DNA of 64,000 nt from Megalobrama amblycephala (GCF_018812025.1 NC_063054.1:10344082-10408081), one strand, 5' to 3'; numbered from the stretch's first letter, positions 25,301 through 40,400 are shown. The notes: generated by a model not told the origin, from the sequence alone. Numbers and translations: made by a program.

Positions 25301-28300
25301 TTCTCCCAATTCTGACTTTATTTCTCCCAATTCTGACTTTATACTCAATTCTGACTTTATATCACGCAACTCTGACTTTATTTCATGCAATTCTGACTTT
25401 ATTTCTGCCAATTCTGACTATATTTCTCCCAATTCTGACTTTATTTCTCCCAATTCTGACTTTATACTCAATTCTGACTTTATATCACGCAACTCTGACT
25501 TTATTTCATGCAATTCTGACTTTATTTCTGCCAATTCTGACTTTATTTCTCCCAATTCTGACTTTATACTCAATTCTGACTATTTTTCCCAATTCTGACT
25601 TTTTCTCCCAATTCTGACTTTATACTCAATTCTGACTTTATTTCTCCTAATTCTGACTTTATTTCTCCCAATACTGACTTTATATGCAATTCTGACTTTA
25701 TTTCTGCCAATTCTGACTATTTCTCCCAATTCTGACTTTATTTCTCCCAATTCTGACTTTATACTCAATTCTGACTATTTTTCCCAATTCTGACTTTATT
25801 TCTCCCAATTCTGACTTTATACTCAATTCTGACTTTATTTCTCCTAATTCTGACTTTATTTCTCCCAATACTGACTAGGGCTGGGCGATATATCGCATGC
25901 GATTGTCACGCGCATTTCGTCAGTAAAGCCGGTTCCCTGATTACCGCTAAATCACCATCACCTGCTTTCAAATGGAGCAGCATTTAATAGACAGAGCCGT
26001 AGATCACTGATAAGCTACGCAATATTGCGTTCATATCGCAGATGAATCGCCTTCGATAATGAACGCGATATTGCGTAGCTTATCAGTGAACTATGGCTTA
26101 AATGCCGCTCCATTTGAAAGCAGGTGATGGCGATTTAGCGGTAATCAGGGAACCGGCTTTACTGACGAAATGCGCGTGACAATTGCATGCGATATATCGC
26201 CCAGCCCTAATACTGACTTTATTTCTGCCAATTCTGACTATTTCTCCCAATTCTGACTTTATTTCTCCCAATTCTGACTTTATGCTCAATTCTGACTTTA
26301 TGCTCAATTCTGACTTTATGCTCAATTCTGACTTTATACTCAATTCTGACTTTATATCATGCAACTCTGACTTTATTTCATGTAATTCTGACTTTATTTC
26401 TCCCAATTCTTACTTTATTTCATGCAATTCTGACTTTATTTCTCCCAATTCTGACTTTATACTCGATTCTGACTTTACATCACACAATTCTGACTTTATT
26501 TCTCCTAATTCTGACTTTATTTCTCCCAATACTGACTTTATACGCAATTCTGACTTTATTTCTGCCAATTCTGACTATTTTTCCCAATTCTGACTTTATT
26601 TCTCCCAATTCTGACTTTATACTCAATTCTGACTTTATACTCAATTCTGACTTTATTTCTCCTAATTCTGACTTTATTTCTCCCAATACTGACTTTATAC
26701 GCAATTCTGACTTTATTTCTCCCAATACTGACTTTATATGCAATTCTGACTTTATTTCTGCCAATACTGACTTTATACACAATTCTGACTTTATTTCTCC
26801 CAATACTGACTTTATACACAATTCTGACTTTATTTCTCCCAATACTGACTTTATACGCAATTCTGACTTTATTTCTCCTAATACTGACTTTATACACAAT
26901 TCTGACTTTATTTCTGCCAATACTGACTATTTCTCCCAATTCTGACTTTATTTCTCCCAATACTGACTTTATACACAATTCTGACTTTATTTCTCCCAAT
27001 ACTGACTTTATACACAATTCTGACTTTATTTCTCCCAATACTGACTTTATACGCAATTCTGACTTTATTTCTCCTAATACTGACTTTATACTCAATTCTG
27101 ACTATTTCTCCCAATTCTGACTTTATTTCTGCCAATTCTGACTTTATTTCTCCCAATTCTGACTTTATACTCAATTCTGACTATTTTTCCCAATTCTGAC
27201 TTTATTTCTCCTAATACTGACTTTATACTCAATTCTGACTTTATTTATCCCAATTCTGATTTTATTTCACGCAATTCTGACTTTACATCTAAACCTATAA
27301 TTGTAGGGTAAAAGGTCAGAATTGTGAGATAAAAAGTCATAATTATGTTTTTTATTTTTTTATTCCATGGCAGAAACAAGCTTCCATAACACTGAACTGA
27401 CACGAGCTGACACTATTGTCTTTTTAGAGCTGCTTTACAGCAGAATTTTAATTTTTTTCGTAATTGATGAAGTTTGCACTGATTGTTATTTTCCTTTTCC
27501 TTTACTTTCCTGCTTTGTACAAAGCGCTAAACTGTATAAAAAAAGGACTTGACTTGAGCTTTGGAGAAAAAAGGACTGAATTTTAATTGTTCCATTCTAC
27601 TATAAGAAGCCTGTACAACAGATGTACTTGCATTAATTTCTGTCATTGTGTGTGTGGTCAGTATCTTCCTCCCGTAGACAGTCGCTCTGTCTCTGGGTTT
27701 GTGGGGCTGAAGAACGGAGGTGCGACCTGCTATATGAATGCAGTGTTCCAGCAGCTCTACATGCAGCCTGGTCTGCCTGAGGTAAACTCTATTATCACTA
27801 GTGTACGGTTAGCACAATCTCTCTCCACTAGGTGACGCCCTAACCTAATAGTAGTAGGAGTGAACTGGAGGAAGTGTTTATTGCTGTCTAACTCCAGATT
27901 GTGGTTAAACAATGGATGATTTTTTGTATGTGTCATTATAGTTTGTTTTATTGTTTAATTTCTTTGTATTTTCTTGACAAATGCTTCTTTTTGCTTTTTA
28001 GTTTTAGTATAGTTCTTTGACATTAGTGCCTCAAGTTGTTCCATTAGCTTATGATAAGACGTACACTAAGCTGCATCATACTCAAAAAAAATAAAATAAA
28101 ATCAGCAACACTACATACTGCAGGGAATGCTTCAATATTTATCAATAGTCAGACTTGACAGATGAATTAAATCAGACCAGTATTAGACTAGAAATATTTA
28201 AACATTGCATTTTTGATGCAATTCCATTTAGTTTTCTTTCTTATTGTTTCACACATGTATAGTTTCAGTTTAGTTTTCATTCTTTAATTCTTTTACAGTC

Positions 28301-28556
28301 TCCCAACATTCTATTCATCAAAGAGTAAAAACAAAAGTATCACGGGTCCCACAAAAATATTAAGCAGCAACATTGATAATAATGAGAAATGTTTCTTAGC
28401 AAATCGTCATATTAGAATGATTTCTAAGTAATGATGCTGAAAATTCAGCTTGATGAATACATCAGATGAATAAATGACATTTTAAAATATATTAAAATAG
28501 AAAACAGTTCTTTTAATTTTTTGTCTTCATAATAGGTTTTGCTAAGAATATTAACC

Positions 28557-28599
<43 letters not shown>

Positions 28600-31366
28600 T
28601 GTAGGCTGTCTTGTCAATTGAAGATGACACTGAAAACCCAGAGGAGAGTGTGTTCTGCCAGGTTCAGTCTCTGTTTGGTCACCTGATGGAGAGCAAACTG
28701 CAGTACTACGTACCTGAGAACTTCTGGAAGGTGAGATCCACCTTTATGATCCACATGCATAAATGCAACTGAGTTTGGAATAGATGCTGTCAAACGTCTG
28801 AAATACTGCAGAGAATTTTTTGATGTCGGATAATAAACTACTTTTATTTGATCCGTAGTTGATTAGATACACTATACACAGTCTGATGACAAATCATCAG
28901 AATTAAGAGCAAGTGTTTGATCATTCTCATCACATGGTTATTGTCTTGATGCAGATCTTTAAGATGTGGAATAAAGAATTATATGTGCGAGAACAGCAGG
29001 ATGCCTACGAGTTCTTCACCAGTCTGGTGGATCAGCTTGATGAACATCTGAAGGTACAGCTCACATGATGTCCCCTGCATACTCAAGAGTACATCCACAG
29101 TCTGAAGTGTTGTAATTCTCCTAATGTCTCCCTTATAGAAAATCGGTCGAGAGCAGATCTTCAAGAACACCTTCCAGGGCATTTTCTCTGATCAGAAGAT
29201 ATGCAAAGACTGCCCTCACAGGTGAGCCTTAAAGAAGCAGTCATTGTTTGCTCACCCACACCCATATTCTGATGGGGGTTTTTTTCCAAGTAGTCTTCTT
29301 AATAACTGTGGCTTAAATTCATGTTTGGTTACGGTTTGTAGGTATGAGCGTGAGGAGACGTTCATGGCTCTGAACTTGGGGGTGACGTCCTGTCAGAGTC
29401 TGGAGATCTCTCTCGATCAGTTCGTCAGAGGAGAGGTCCTGGATGGCAGCAATGCTTATTACTGCGAGAAATGTAAAGAGAAGGTACGGTTGGATTTGTT
29501 CTCGTTGATAAAGAACCGCAGTGAAATATCTGTATACATATGTGCTCACGCATTTCGTGTTGCAGCGAACCACTGTGAAGCGGACCTGTATAAAGTCTCT
29601 GCCCAGTGTGCTGGTCATCCACCTCATGCGATTCGGCTTCGACTGGGAAAGCGGCCGGTCCATCAAATACGACGAGCAGATCAGAGTAAGATTATACGCA
29701 TCAGCAGCAGATCTGCTCTAGTTCACATGTCATATAGTTTAAAATTAGTTGAAAATAATTAAAAATTCATTTAATCTGTTGATTATTTCTTTATACACTA
29801 CTGTTTAAAACTTTGCCTCTGGTGCGCTTTGGTCATTTTTCATTGAAATATTTTATGTTCTGGTTTTTCATATTTTTTTATTTCAAGGGAATGGTAGGAA
29901 AGTTTTGGCATTTGCTATGTGAACACATACAAAAAAAATCATGGACATGATACGAAAAAAGTTAAATGGTTCTGGAAAAAAAGTCACACTTTTGCTCCTC
30001 GTGATCAAAATGAGCGCATTAGAGATGAATGGGAGACGAAATTCATCTAGTGAAAACTTTTGGTACTGCGGCCAAAAAAAATTTTACTGAAAGCTCATTT
30101 TTTGAGATATCAAACTCAAATTTTGAACACAACTTGCTTAGACTTCTGGCTTTGATTTTCTTGCAGATGAGAGTAAAACATACAGTATTCCTGAAAATTT
30201 CATATTAGAATTGAAATTAGTATTTTTGTGCATTTATCATAACAATATTTTTTTAACATTTTAGAAATAATTTGCCAAGTGTCATCTTTGAAAAGAGATC
30301 AAAATTAAGTCTGTGCTCTAAAATTTAAGTTGTAAATTAAATTTTTATGTCTATGCTCAAAAAGTGAATAAATGGATTGTAACTACAGCATAAATATAAT
30401 TTAGTACCATAAAATCCCCTTAAAATACAAAATTATTAAATAAAAAACATTATAGAACTAAAATATATTACATTCATTTCATTGAAATAAAATTTTAAAC
30501 TGCATTTATTTGACAGTAAAAACAGCAATATTATGAAATATTAATACAATTTAATATATCTAATTTTCAATTTTACATTTGAGTAAATATGAATTTTCAG
30601 CATCATTACTCCAAGTCTGCAATGTCACATGATCCTTCAGAAACCATTCTAATATGCTGATTTGCTGCTCAAGAAACATTTCTGATTAAAAGTAAATAAA
30701 AGTATAAAGATCTTTTGAATGCTAGTGTATAATCAATTTGCATCCATTTCAATAATTTGTGTTCACTTTATGTGCTCTTAGTTCCCCTGGGTGCTGAACA
30801 TGGAGCCGTACACGGTGTCAGGAATGGCCCGTCAGGATTCAAGCGCAGATCACGGAGAGAACGGGAGAGGGGGTGAGGCCGGATCTGGGGGGTCCCCACG
30901 GAAAAAGGTCACCATCTCTGAAAACTACGAACTGGTGGGAGTGGTGGTTCACAGCGGACAGGCTCACGCGGGACACTATTACTCGTTCATCAAAGACCGC
31001 CGGTAAGGGACAGCGAGAGAGACCTTATCCGTTAATGTGTTTTTTGGGGTGTTCTGGTGTTTACTTACTGGATAGTTTTATCATTCATTAGGCAAAAATC
31101 ATAAGTCTGATCACTATTCAAAGAATTCCCTGGTTCACCTAGGTATTTGTGAGTTGATGAAAAGATAACGAATTAATTAAATACAAAAATGTCACTTAAA
31201 ATAAATAATTTTCCATCAAAATAAAATACTACAGAAAGATTAAATATTTTGTTTACCTCCATATCATGTTACCATTAACCAACATCAGATAAAAATGAAC
31301 ATGTGAATATTCCCAGATAGCTTGTGTTTGAACGTGTGTGTGTGTGTATATATATATATATATGTG

Positions 31367-31434
<68 letters not shown>

Positions 31435-34400
31435 CATGGGCTTAATTTTCCTGGGAGGTCTTTTGCCCCTCTCTGTGTGTATGTATGTATATTTATGGGT
31501 CTCTGGGGGGGGCCATGCTTCTGTTTTTGGCAAGTGTTTTTATGAGAGCCTTAAACAGTCCCAGATGCTTGGCAGCATGATGGCGCTTTAAACCAGTGCA
31601 TTTTTTGAGGGAATGAAGGAATGTTTGAGTGATCACGATGAACTGCAGCAAGATCTGTAACGTGTTTTTCCAACGCTCTCTTCCCTTTTAGGGGTAGTGC
31701 ACGAGGACGCTGGTATAAGTTTAACGACAATGTCGTGGAAGAGTTTGACATGAACGATGAAACTCTGGAGTATGAGTGTTTTGGAGGAGAATACAGACCC
31801 AAAGTTTACGACCAGTGTAAGTTATTAATATTTCTTTAAATCCATATAATTTAATTATGTCAAAAGTACCAGTACGTCAGTACCAAGTCAGTAAAATGAA
31901 CATTTCTGGTAGTAAAATAAACGGTTCTGGTAGTACCTCCTCTGAACATGAACACAAAATTAGGCCTAAAAATCACTGAATAGCTATAAAATAAATATAT
32001 AATAACATAAGAATAAAGAATATATAATATAGTAATTAAATAAAATTGTATGGCTTATTATAAAAAGTCTGGATTTTGTTTTCGGGGTCTACTAGAGTAG
32101 GTTTTCATGCTTGAATGTTCAAAAAAAACATTATTTTTCACATATTTTACATTGTTGTAAATTATTGTGTGTTCACATGCCATAGCAAACCCCTACCCGG
32201 ATGTGCGGCGGCGCTACTGGAACGCCTACATGCTGTTCTACCAGCGCATCAGTGACCAGAACTCCCCCGTCCTGCCCAAAAAGAGTCGAGTCAGCATCAT
32301 GAGGCAGGAGGCAGAGGATCTCTCACTGTGAGTTAGCATCTTACTTCCTCCTGCATCAGTGCTTGAATATGGACAAACCTATTAATGTTCATAATCCTTC
32401 ATCTCAGGTCAGCCCCGTCCTCTCCGGAGATCTCACCCCAGTCCTCCCCACGGCCTCCCAGAGCCAACAACGACCGCCTCAGCCTGCTCACACGCTTGGT
32501 CAAGAAAGGAGAGAAGAAGGGTCTGTTTGTGGAGAAGATGCCCGCCAGGATCTTTCAGGTAGAGATTTTAAGGCCTTTTCACATCTTAAAGGGATAGTTC
32601 ACCCAAAATTGAAAATTCTGTCATCATTTACTCACCCTCAAGTTGTTTCAAACCTGTATAAATTTCTTTGTTATGTTGAACACAAAGGAAGATATTTTGA
32701 AGTATGTGAGAAACGGAACAGTTCTGGGGCACCATTGACTTCCATAGTATTTTTTTTTTTTCCTACTATGGAAGTCAATGGTGCCCCAAAGCAGCCTGGT
32801 TACAAACTTCCTTCAAAATGTGTTCAACAGAACAAAGAAATGTATACAGGTTTGGAATAATTTAAGGGTGAGTGAATGATGACAGAATTTTCAATTTTGG
32901 GTGAACTATCCCTTTAAGTAATAAAAGAAAGGTTCTGGTTTCAATCAATGTTAAAGGGATAGTTCACCCAAAAATGAAAATTATCCCATGATTTACTCAC
33001 CCTCAATCCGTCCTAGGAGTATAGTCATCTTCTTTCAGATGAACACAATCAGAGTTATATTAAAAAAATATCCTGGCTCTTCCAAGCTTTATAATGGGAG
33101 TTAATGGTAACCAAGATTTTGAAGCCCAAAAAAGTGAATCCATCCATCATAAAAGTAATCCAAACAGCTCCAGGGTGTTAATAAAGGCTTTCTGATGGGA
33201 AGCAATGGGTTTTCGTAAGCAAAATATCCATATTTAAAATTTTATGAACTATAACAACTATAATCCTGAATTTAAAAGTTCTCATTTTAGCCTTCTAATT
33301 AATGACCGGTGTTTTGTTTTTTGCTCTATCCTCTGCGCTTCCGCGTTCGTCATTACATCATACGTCGGGTCAGAGGTTATGCTTCCGCTGTAAGCAAAAT
33401 ATGGATATTTTTTTCTTACGAATACCCATCACTTTGCTTCAGAAGGCCTTTATTAACCCCCTGAAGCCGTGTGGATTACTTTTATGATGGATGGATGCAC
33501 TTTTCTAGGCTTCAGAATCGTGAGCGCCATTCACTCCCATTATAAAGCTTGGAAAAGCCAGGATATTTTTTAATATAACTGATTGTGCTCGTCTAAATAA
33601 AGTCATATACACCTAGGATGGCTTGAGAGTGAGCAAATTATGGGATCATTTTTATTTTGGGGAGAACTTAAACCTGTAACTTATCTTAACAACACAAAAG
33701 AGTAGATGTAAATAATTATGCAAATTATTTAGTATTTCATGCCGAATTTTTGTAATTTTCCAAAAAAGTGTTCCAAATGCTTCCCTTATAAAAATTTGAC
33801 TTTATTTATCTATTTACTTATTTATTTTGATGCTTCTAAATAAAAAATAAAAAATAAATTTGGATTATCTTTTGGTGCAAAGGTGTTCATAGAGATTTTG
33901 TTTTAACAGGCATGTTTCTTCCACTTCAGTAAATCTTGGTACTCTCTGGAAGATTCATCTGAATATCTTTAGGGATAAAATATATAAACGGTTGAGAGAA
34001 CCACCATGTGTCCTCCTGAAAATATTGTTTTGAGGTATTACAATGTTTTGACATGTTTGACACACTCCTGGTTTTTGGATCTGTAGATGGTGAGAGATGA
34101 AAATCTGAAGTTTATGAAGAACAGAGATGTTTACAACGGCGATTACTTCAGCTTCACCCTGTCTCTGGCCTCTGTCAATGCGGTAAACTGAGAATTCATT
34201 TGATTATTGCCTCTTCTATAAGCTCTGTATATTCTCTTATATTTCAGCTTTACCTTTTTTTTTTTTTACAGACAAAGTTAAAACATCCGTCTTATCAGGC
34301 CATGGCAAAAACCAGCCTGCAGCTGGCTGTCCAGTTCCTCTTCCACACGTACCTGCGCACCAAAAAGAAACTCAGGTGATACGCTACTTTCGTTGCTTAA

Positions 34401-37400
34401 ACTCAAGACTAGTTCCAGTTGTTGTTATTATTGTTAAACTATTAAAAAGACAAGAACTAGTGGTGAAAAATATTTAAATTTCATTATGTATTATATACAA
34501 TTCTAACAATTTATTCGTCTTCTCTCTCAGAGTGGACACAGAGGAGTGGATTGCTACCGTGGAGGTTCTGTTGTCCAAGAGTAGCGAGGCGTGTCAGTGG
34601 ATGGTTCAGTACCTGGTGGCACCTGAAGGACGGGAGATCATCAAGTGAGCATCATATCCATCATCCTCTGCACACACATTGGCAATAGAATCGCCATTGG
34701 CTAGTAAACATTTCAGTTACTCAATCGCTAATGAGTGAAATCTAACAATTTGTTAGCCAGTGGCTAATAAATAGTCGCCTAGTGCAAAATTTAGTCAGAT
34801 GTGCGAGTGATTTACTCGCAGTGTAGAGGGTTAATGATATAAGCAAAATACACTGACACCAAAAAATATTTGACTTTAAGCCACACTTAAAGGTACACTG
34901 TAATTTATTTATTTTATTTTTTATTTTTTTTCAAAATTTAAATGAGTCTGTACATCATCAGTCCTTCTTCCCAAAACATGTTTTTCTCTTACCCTTCACT
35001 ATGCTAAATCTCTTGGGAATCACCCGTTTTAACCCTCTGGAGTCTGAGGCTGATTTGGGGCCTGGAGAAGTTTTGACATGCCCTGACATTTGTGCTTTTT
35101 TCAGTTGTTCATAAACATATTAATGACACAAGTGTCATTACACTGTATTCAGCACAAACTAGGCTACCATAATATGTGAGGAACATGTGTGTACATGTTT
35201 GTGTTTTTGAAGGAATAACGTTTATGCGTGGTTACTGAAAAAACAAAAAACTTAAGTCACTGATATAAGGCCAATAAAAGTATATTAAATCTGTGTTCAC
35301 AAGACTTTTGGGTATTGAAGGTTGTAGACTAGAGTTTTTGCTTCAAAATTATGTAAAAATTATGCTGACTACTCTTTCATTTATAACAATATACTGATTT
35401 AGTTTTTGTAAGACACTTTTTGCCAAGAAACACGGTATGCGAGGAGGCGTGAATCTCCATGAATAATGGCTCATTCTCACCTGTGAAGACAAAAGAATTG
35501 AATAGTAATGACCTGAAAAGACTTGCATATTAATGAGGCATTTCAGTCAGGTAGGCTGTGAAAAAAAACTTCTGTGATGTCTCAAGCTCATCATGGTATA
35601 TGAAACATACAGAAAAATTTTATTACAATATAAAATAATGGTTTTATATTATACTTTAAAATATAATGTATTTCTGTGATGCAAAGAGTCTGAATATAGG
35701 CTTTTAGTTTAAAAGCATGCACATTTGGAGAAATATAGGATTCTCATATGTTTATGTCAATTTTCTATACAGAGGAGTTATTTTTTATTTAATATTCATT
35801 GTTATCTCTATGAGCGCTGGTGTTTGCAATTCATACTGCAGCCGGAGGGCGCTCTGTGCATTTTAGTCCACAAATTCACCTAAGAAGAAGACGATATTCC
35901 ATGAATGGTGTTTACCAATTCATACTACAGCCGGAGGGCGCTAAAGAAACAAAAACTCACTTAAAACTTATCAATAGAAGAAAACAAACAGGAATTTACT
36001 GAATGTCTTCCAGAGATCGCTAACCATGGCTTTTTCATCCAGATAAACAATTTTCAAGGCAATAAATACACGATTGAGACGATGAATGCATGTGTTGTCT
36101 CTGAATTTGCCTGTGAATAGCGCTGGCTCCGTGGGTGTGGCCGCATTAGTGGGTAATGAGCTGAATCACGGACTTCTGACATGGCTCTCTTTTCATACAG
36201 ATTACATAAACACAGAATGTTTGTTTTCGATTTGACTTGCACGATTTAAAACCTGACATTTCAACGTTTTGTTAGACATAAGTATGAATTTTTTGTGATT
36301 AGTATTCACTAAGTTACACTTCATTTTCTGAGAACTATCAGATTGGACTTCGTTCAGAGGGAGATGAGAGATCACGCATCATGTTAGTTTTCTTTATTTT
36401 ACAAAAAGCACAACATTTTGTTTTTACTCTGAGTGTATACAAATAAAAGGAGATATTCTATAGTTTCAATTGATGTATTACTTATGTCTCTATGACAAAA
36501 AATGACAGAGTATTTTAAGTCTGTTTTGCTTTCAATGTGAAAAAAAACCTGCAAAACGCGCCGGCGCGTTTTTAGACCTCAGAGTGTTAAAAAACGCTAA
36601 ACAGAGGAGAATCTGTTGGCAAAAAGAGAACACAACAGAGCTCAAAATAAAACAAGAATCAACATTGGCAACATTTCAGAGATGGAAGAACTGAGGGATT
36701 TGAAATTTTGTAAAAGCGACACAGGGATGGTTTTTATACATTAAAATCTTCATCTAGTCAGCTTGAGATCCTTTCCATCTAAACTGGTTATCTCTTTTTT
36801 TGGCTTTTAGTATGAATTTGTTAGCCTTACTGTTATCTATAAGCTAGTGTGCTCCAAAACAATGACAAAATTTGTATTTAAAAGATGTAAGCATTCGAAA
36901 CTTACAGTCTCTCACTTCCACCAACATGGATCAATGATTTTGATGATATCTCGCTGCACTTCAGCTTTTAATCAGATTTTCTGTCCAATCAAATGCTCTC
37001 TTAAATCTAAAGTGTCCCGGTTTAAATATTGTCAACACATTGAATAATGCTGCTCGTTTCAAGGCACTTCAGTGGGCCTTTAAGCCTAGTAGTGAATGTT
37101 TTATGAGCATTAAGATAACCATATTCCTCTGGTTCACAAAGCCAAAGCACAACCAAAACGATGTTCTTCTGCAAAATGCGAACATTTTTGTTTTTTAACC
37201 ACTAGTGGGGCTAAAGTGTACCTATGAAAAATGTATGAATATACAGTGGTGTGAAAAAGTGCTTGCCCCCTTCTGATTTTTTCATTTTTTGCATTTTTGT
37301 CACACTTTAATTTTTCAGATCATCAAACAAATTTAAATATGAATCAAATATAACACAAGTAAACACAACATGCAGTTTTTAAATGAAGGTTTTTATTATG

Positions 37401-40400
37401 AAGGGAAAACAAAATACAAACCCACATGGCCCTGTGTGAAAAAGTGCCTAATAACGGGTTGGGCCACCCTTAGCAGCAACAACTGCAATCAAGCGTTTGC
37501 GATAACTTGCAATGAGTCTGTTACAGCGCTGTGGTGGAATTTTGGCCCACTCATCTTTGCAGAATTGTTGTAATTCAGCCACATTGGAGGGTTTTCGAGC
37601 ATGAACCACCTTTTTAAGGTCATGCCACAGCATCTCAATAGGATTGAGGTCAGGACTTTGACTAGGCCACTCCAAAGTCTTCATTTTATTTTTCTTCAGC
37701 CATTCAGAGGTGGACTTGCTGGTGTGTTTTGGATCATTGTCCTGCTGTGGAACCCAAGTTCGTTTCAGCTTGAGGTCACGAACAGATGGCCGGACATTGT
37801 CCTTCAGGATTTTTTGGTAGACAGCAGAATTCATGGTTCCATTTATCACAGCAAGTCTTCCAGGTCCTGAAGCAGCAAAACAGCCCCAGACCATCACAAT
37901 ACCACCACCATATTTTATTGTTCGTATGATGTTCTTTTTCTGTTATTTTTATGCCAGATGTAATGGGACACACACCTTCCAAAAAGTTCAACTTTTGTCT
38001 CCTCAGTCCACAGAGTATTTTCCCAAAAGTCTTGGGGATCATCAAGATGTTTTCTGGCAAAACTGAGACGAGCCTTTGTTTTGTTTTTTTTTTGTTTTTG
38101 TTTTTTTTGCTCAGCAGCGGTTTTCATCTTGCAACTCTGCCAAAGCAGGCCATTTTTGCCCAGTCTCTTTCTTATGGTGGAGTCATGAACATTGATCTTA
38201 ACTGAGGCAAGTAAGGCCTGCAGTTCTTTGGATGTTGTTGTGGGGTCTTTTATGACCTCTTGGATGAGTCGTTGCTGCGCTCTTGGGGTAATTTTGGTCG
38301 GCCGGCCACTCCTGGGAAGGTTCACCACTGTTCCATGTTTTTGCCATTTGTGGATAATGGCTCTCACTGTTCACTGGAGTCCCAAAGCTTTAGAAATGGT
38401 TTTATGACCTTTTCCAGACTGATAGATCTCAATTACTTTCTTTCTCATTTCTTTGAATCTCAACATGATGTGTAGCTTTTGAGGATCTTTTGGTCTACTT
38501 GACTTTGTCAGGCAGGTCCTATTTAAGTGATTTCTTGATTGCGAACAGGTGTGGCAGTAATCAGGCCTGGGTGTGGCTAGAGAAGCTGAACTCAGGTGTG
38601 ATAAACCACAGTTATGTTTTAACAGCAGGGGGCAAGCACTTTTTCACACAGGGCCATGGGGGTTTGGATTTTCTTTTCCCTTCATAATAAAAACCTTAAT
38701 TTAAAAACAACATGTTGTGTTTACTTGTGTTATCATTGATTCATATTTAAATTTGTTTGATCTGAAACATTAAAGTGTGACAAACATGCAAAAAAATAAA
38801 AAATCAGGAAGGGGGCAAGCACTTTTTCATACCACTGTATTTGCAATATGTAACAAAATAACAAACCAAGTGCCATTCATTTTAAAGAAATACAGTAGAC
38901 TTTTAAACTGTCGAAATACGATTTGAGGTCACTGTACATTTAACTTCTGCTAGATGATCTTTTGTACAACTGGTTTCTACCACAAGAAGTAAAAAGAAAT
39001 GCATGGAAAGCTGTAAATTGTCCCATAAGGGATATTCCCTCACTTTTGTTTTTAGCTAATGCCCAGTTCACCCAAAACCAAAAACACCTGTGTTTGTGTA
39101 AGTGTGTGGTCATAATTGTTTTTGCTGAAAATCAATAGCACATGTGCACTATGGAAGGTGGGCCAGTCAGGGGATGTTAATGTGTAGAGCATGTAAACGA
39201 GATCTGGGGATTCGCAGCCCTGTTACATGATTGGTGGGTTCGTATGTTAGGATGTTAGGGCTGCCCTGATTATCACTCCACATCACAGCCGAAGCCAGGG
39301 AATGTTCTGTACTGTTTTATGATCAAGTTCTGACACACTTCCAGCAAAACAAGCAACCTTTTCCCTTATCAATGGAGACCTGGAGCTATAATTTTACAAA
39401 AACTTTCCCCCCTGGAAAGAACAATAGAACTGGCTCTGCACAAAGAGTTTCCACAGAACCTCCCAACCAGCTCAGATATGCCAACATCCAGCATCTCCTA
39501 CCACACATTCATGCAAAATGTAGAAAACAGGGTCGCATTCACAAAACATTCACAAGTTAATGGTTGAATCTGATGAAGGACATGACTTTCTCTCTCTGTA
39601 GGATCTGTCTGTTGGAATGCAGTGTTCGGGAGGTCCGTGTCGTGGTGGCCACCATCCTGGAGAAGACCCTGGAGAGTGCTTTGTACTTCCATGACACTGG
39701 GCTGGACTGTCTTTTGGACATGCTGCTTTCTCTGTTGGATAAGGACGTCCCGGACAACTGCAAGAACTGTTCTCAGTACTTCAGCCTCTTCAGTAACTTT
39801 GCTCAGAGGGTAAGAACAATGTTAGGGGCACCAGACGGTGTATTTGAAGAACGTTCATGCTGTCCTTTTCCATAAAGAAAATATATATCAAGCTCAGAAA
39901 AGAAGCATAAAAGTGGCCCACACAACTTGTGCACTAATATTGTAAAGGTGTGGTCACATTAGCAAAATTTCACATCCACAAAAAAAAAAAAAAAAACAGC
40001 ATCCATTGTCAATAGTGTAGAGGTGTATGAAGCACTGCTCACAAATAAGACACTTTCAAACCAAGCAGCTTTCTGTTGGTCAGCACAGGGAATTCATTTG
40101 ACCAACTTGAACATGAGCAAAATCCGCATGGGGAACTTTTTCACCCTTACGAGTAATATCACCAGGCGAACCGTACATGTCTGCACCGCAAAGTCCCCCT
40201 GTAGTCAATAATTGTATCCCTTAAAACTCATCTTTGATCACCAAAATGGCATATTTAAACCTTTTTTCCTGTGTAAATAATTTCTTCATGCCTTAAAATA
40301 GCTTGAATGTAACTCTACACCCTTGCTTCATGTAGTATACACAGATCTATGAATATGCAAACTACCCCCGCCTCCACTCACTCACACCAGCTTAGAGATC

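Larger units (their letters stand above)
23750..27386. mobile_element. 3.6 kb MITE with an expanded internal minisatellite
   Basis: The left end TGGAAGCTTGTTTCCACCAT and the inverted right end TGGAAGCTTGTTTCTGCCAT are followed by (T/A)-rich 'ggaataaaaaaataaaa' on both sides, with TA at each boundary (23748-23749, 27387-27388). The subterminal zones (to about 24120 and from about 27250) are the usual 'tctcacaattg...gagataaaa' text of the family. The interior is about 3.1 kb of tandem 18 and 21 bp units. A short copy of the family is at 118-325. Confidence 0.8.

Noticed and set aside
24172..27174. Long ORFs on both strands encoding repeats such as GEIKSELSIKSEL and NSDFISPNSDFIL
   Set aside because: They are a by-product of minisatellite units of 18 and 21 bp, which keep frames open on both strands. 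The array lies inside an intron and a transposon, with no start context or splice support.
24120..27260. CRISPR-like regular repeats
   Set aside because: Units are contiguous with no unique spacers, in a vertebrate intron; this is a minisatellite.
29244..29762. A 172-codon single-exon gene
   Set aside because: It is exon w31 read on into its intron and into exon w32 in the wrong frame.
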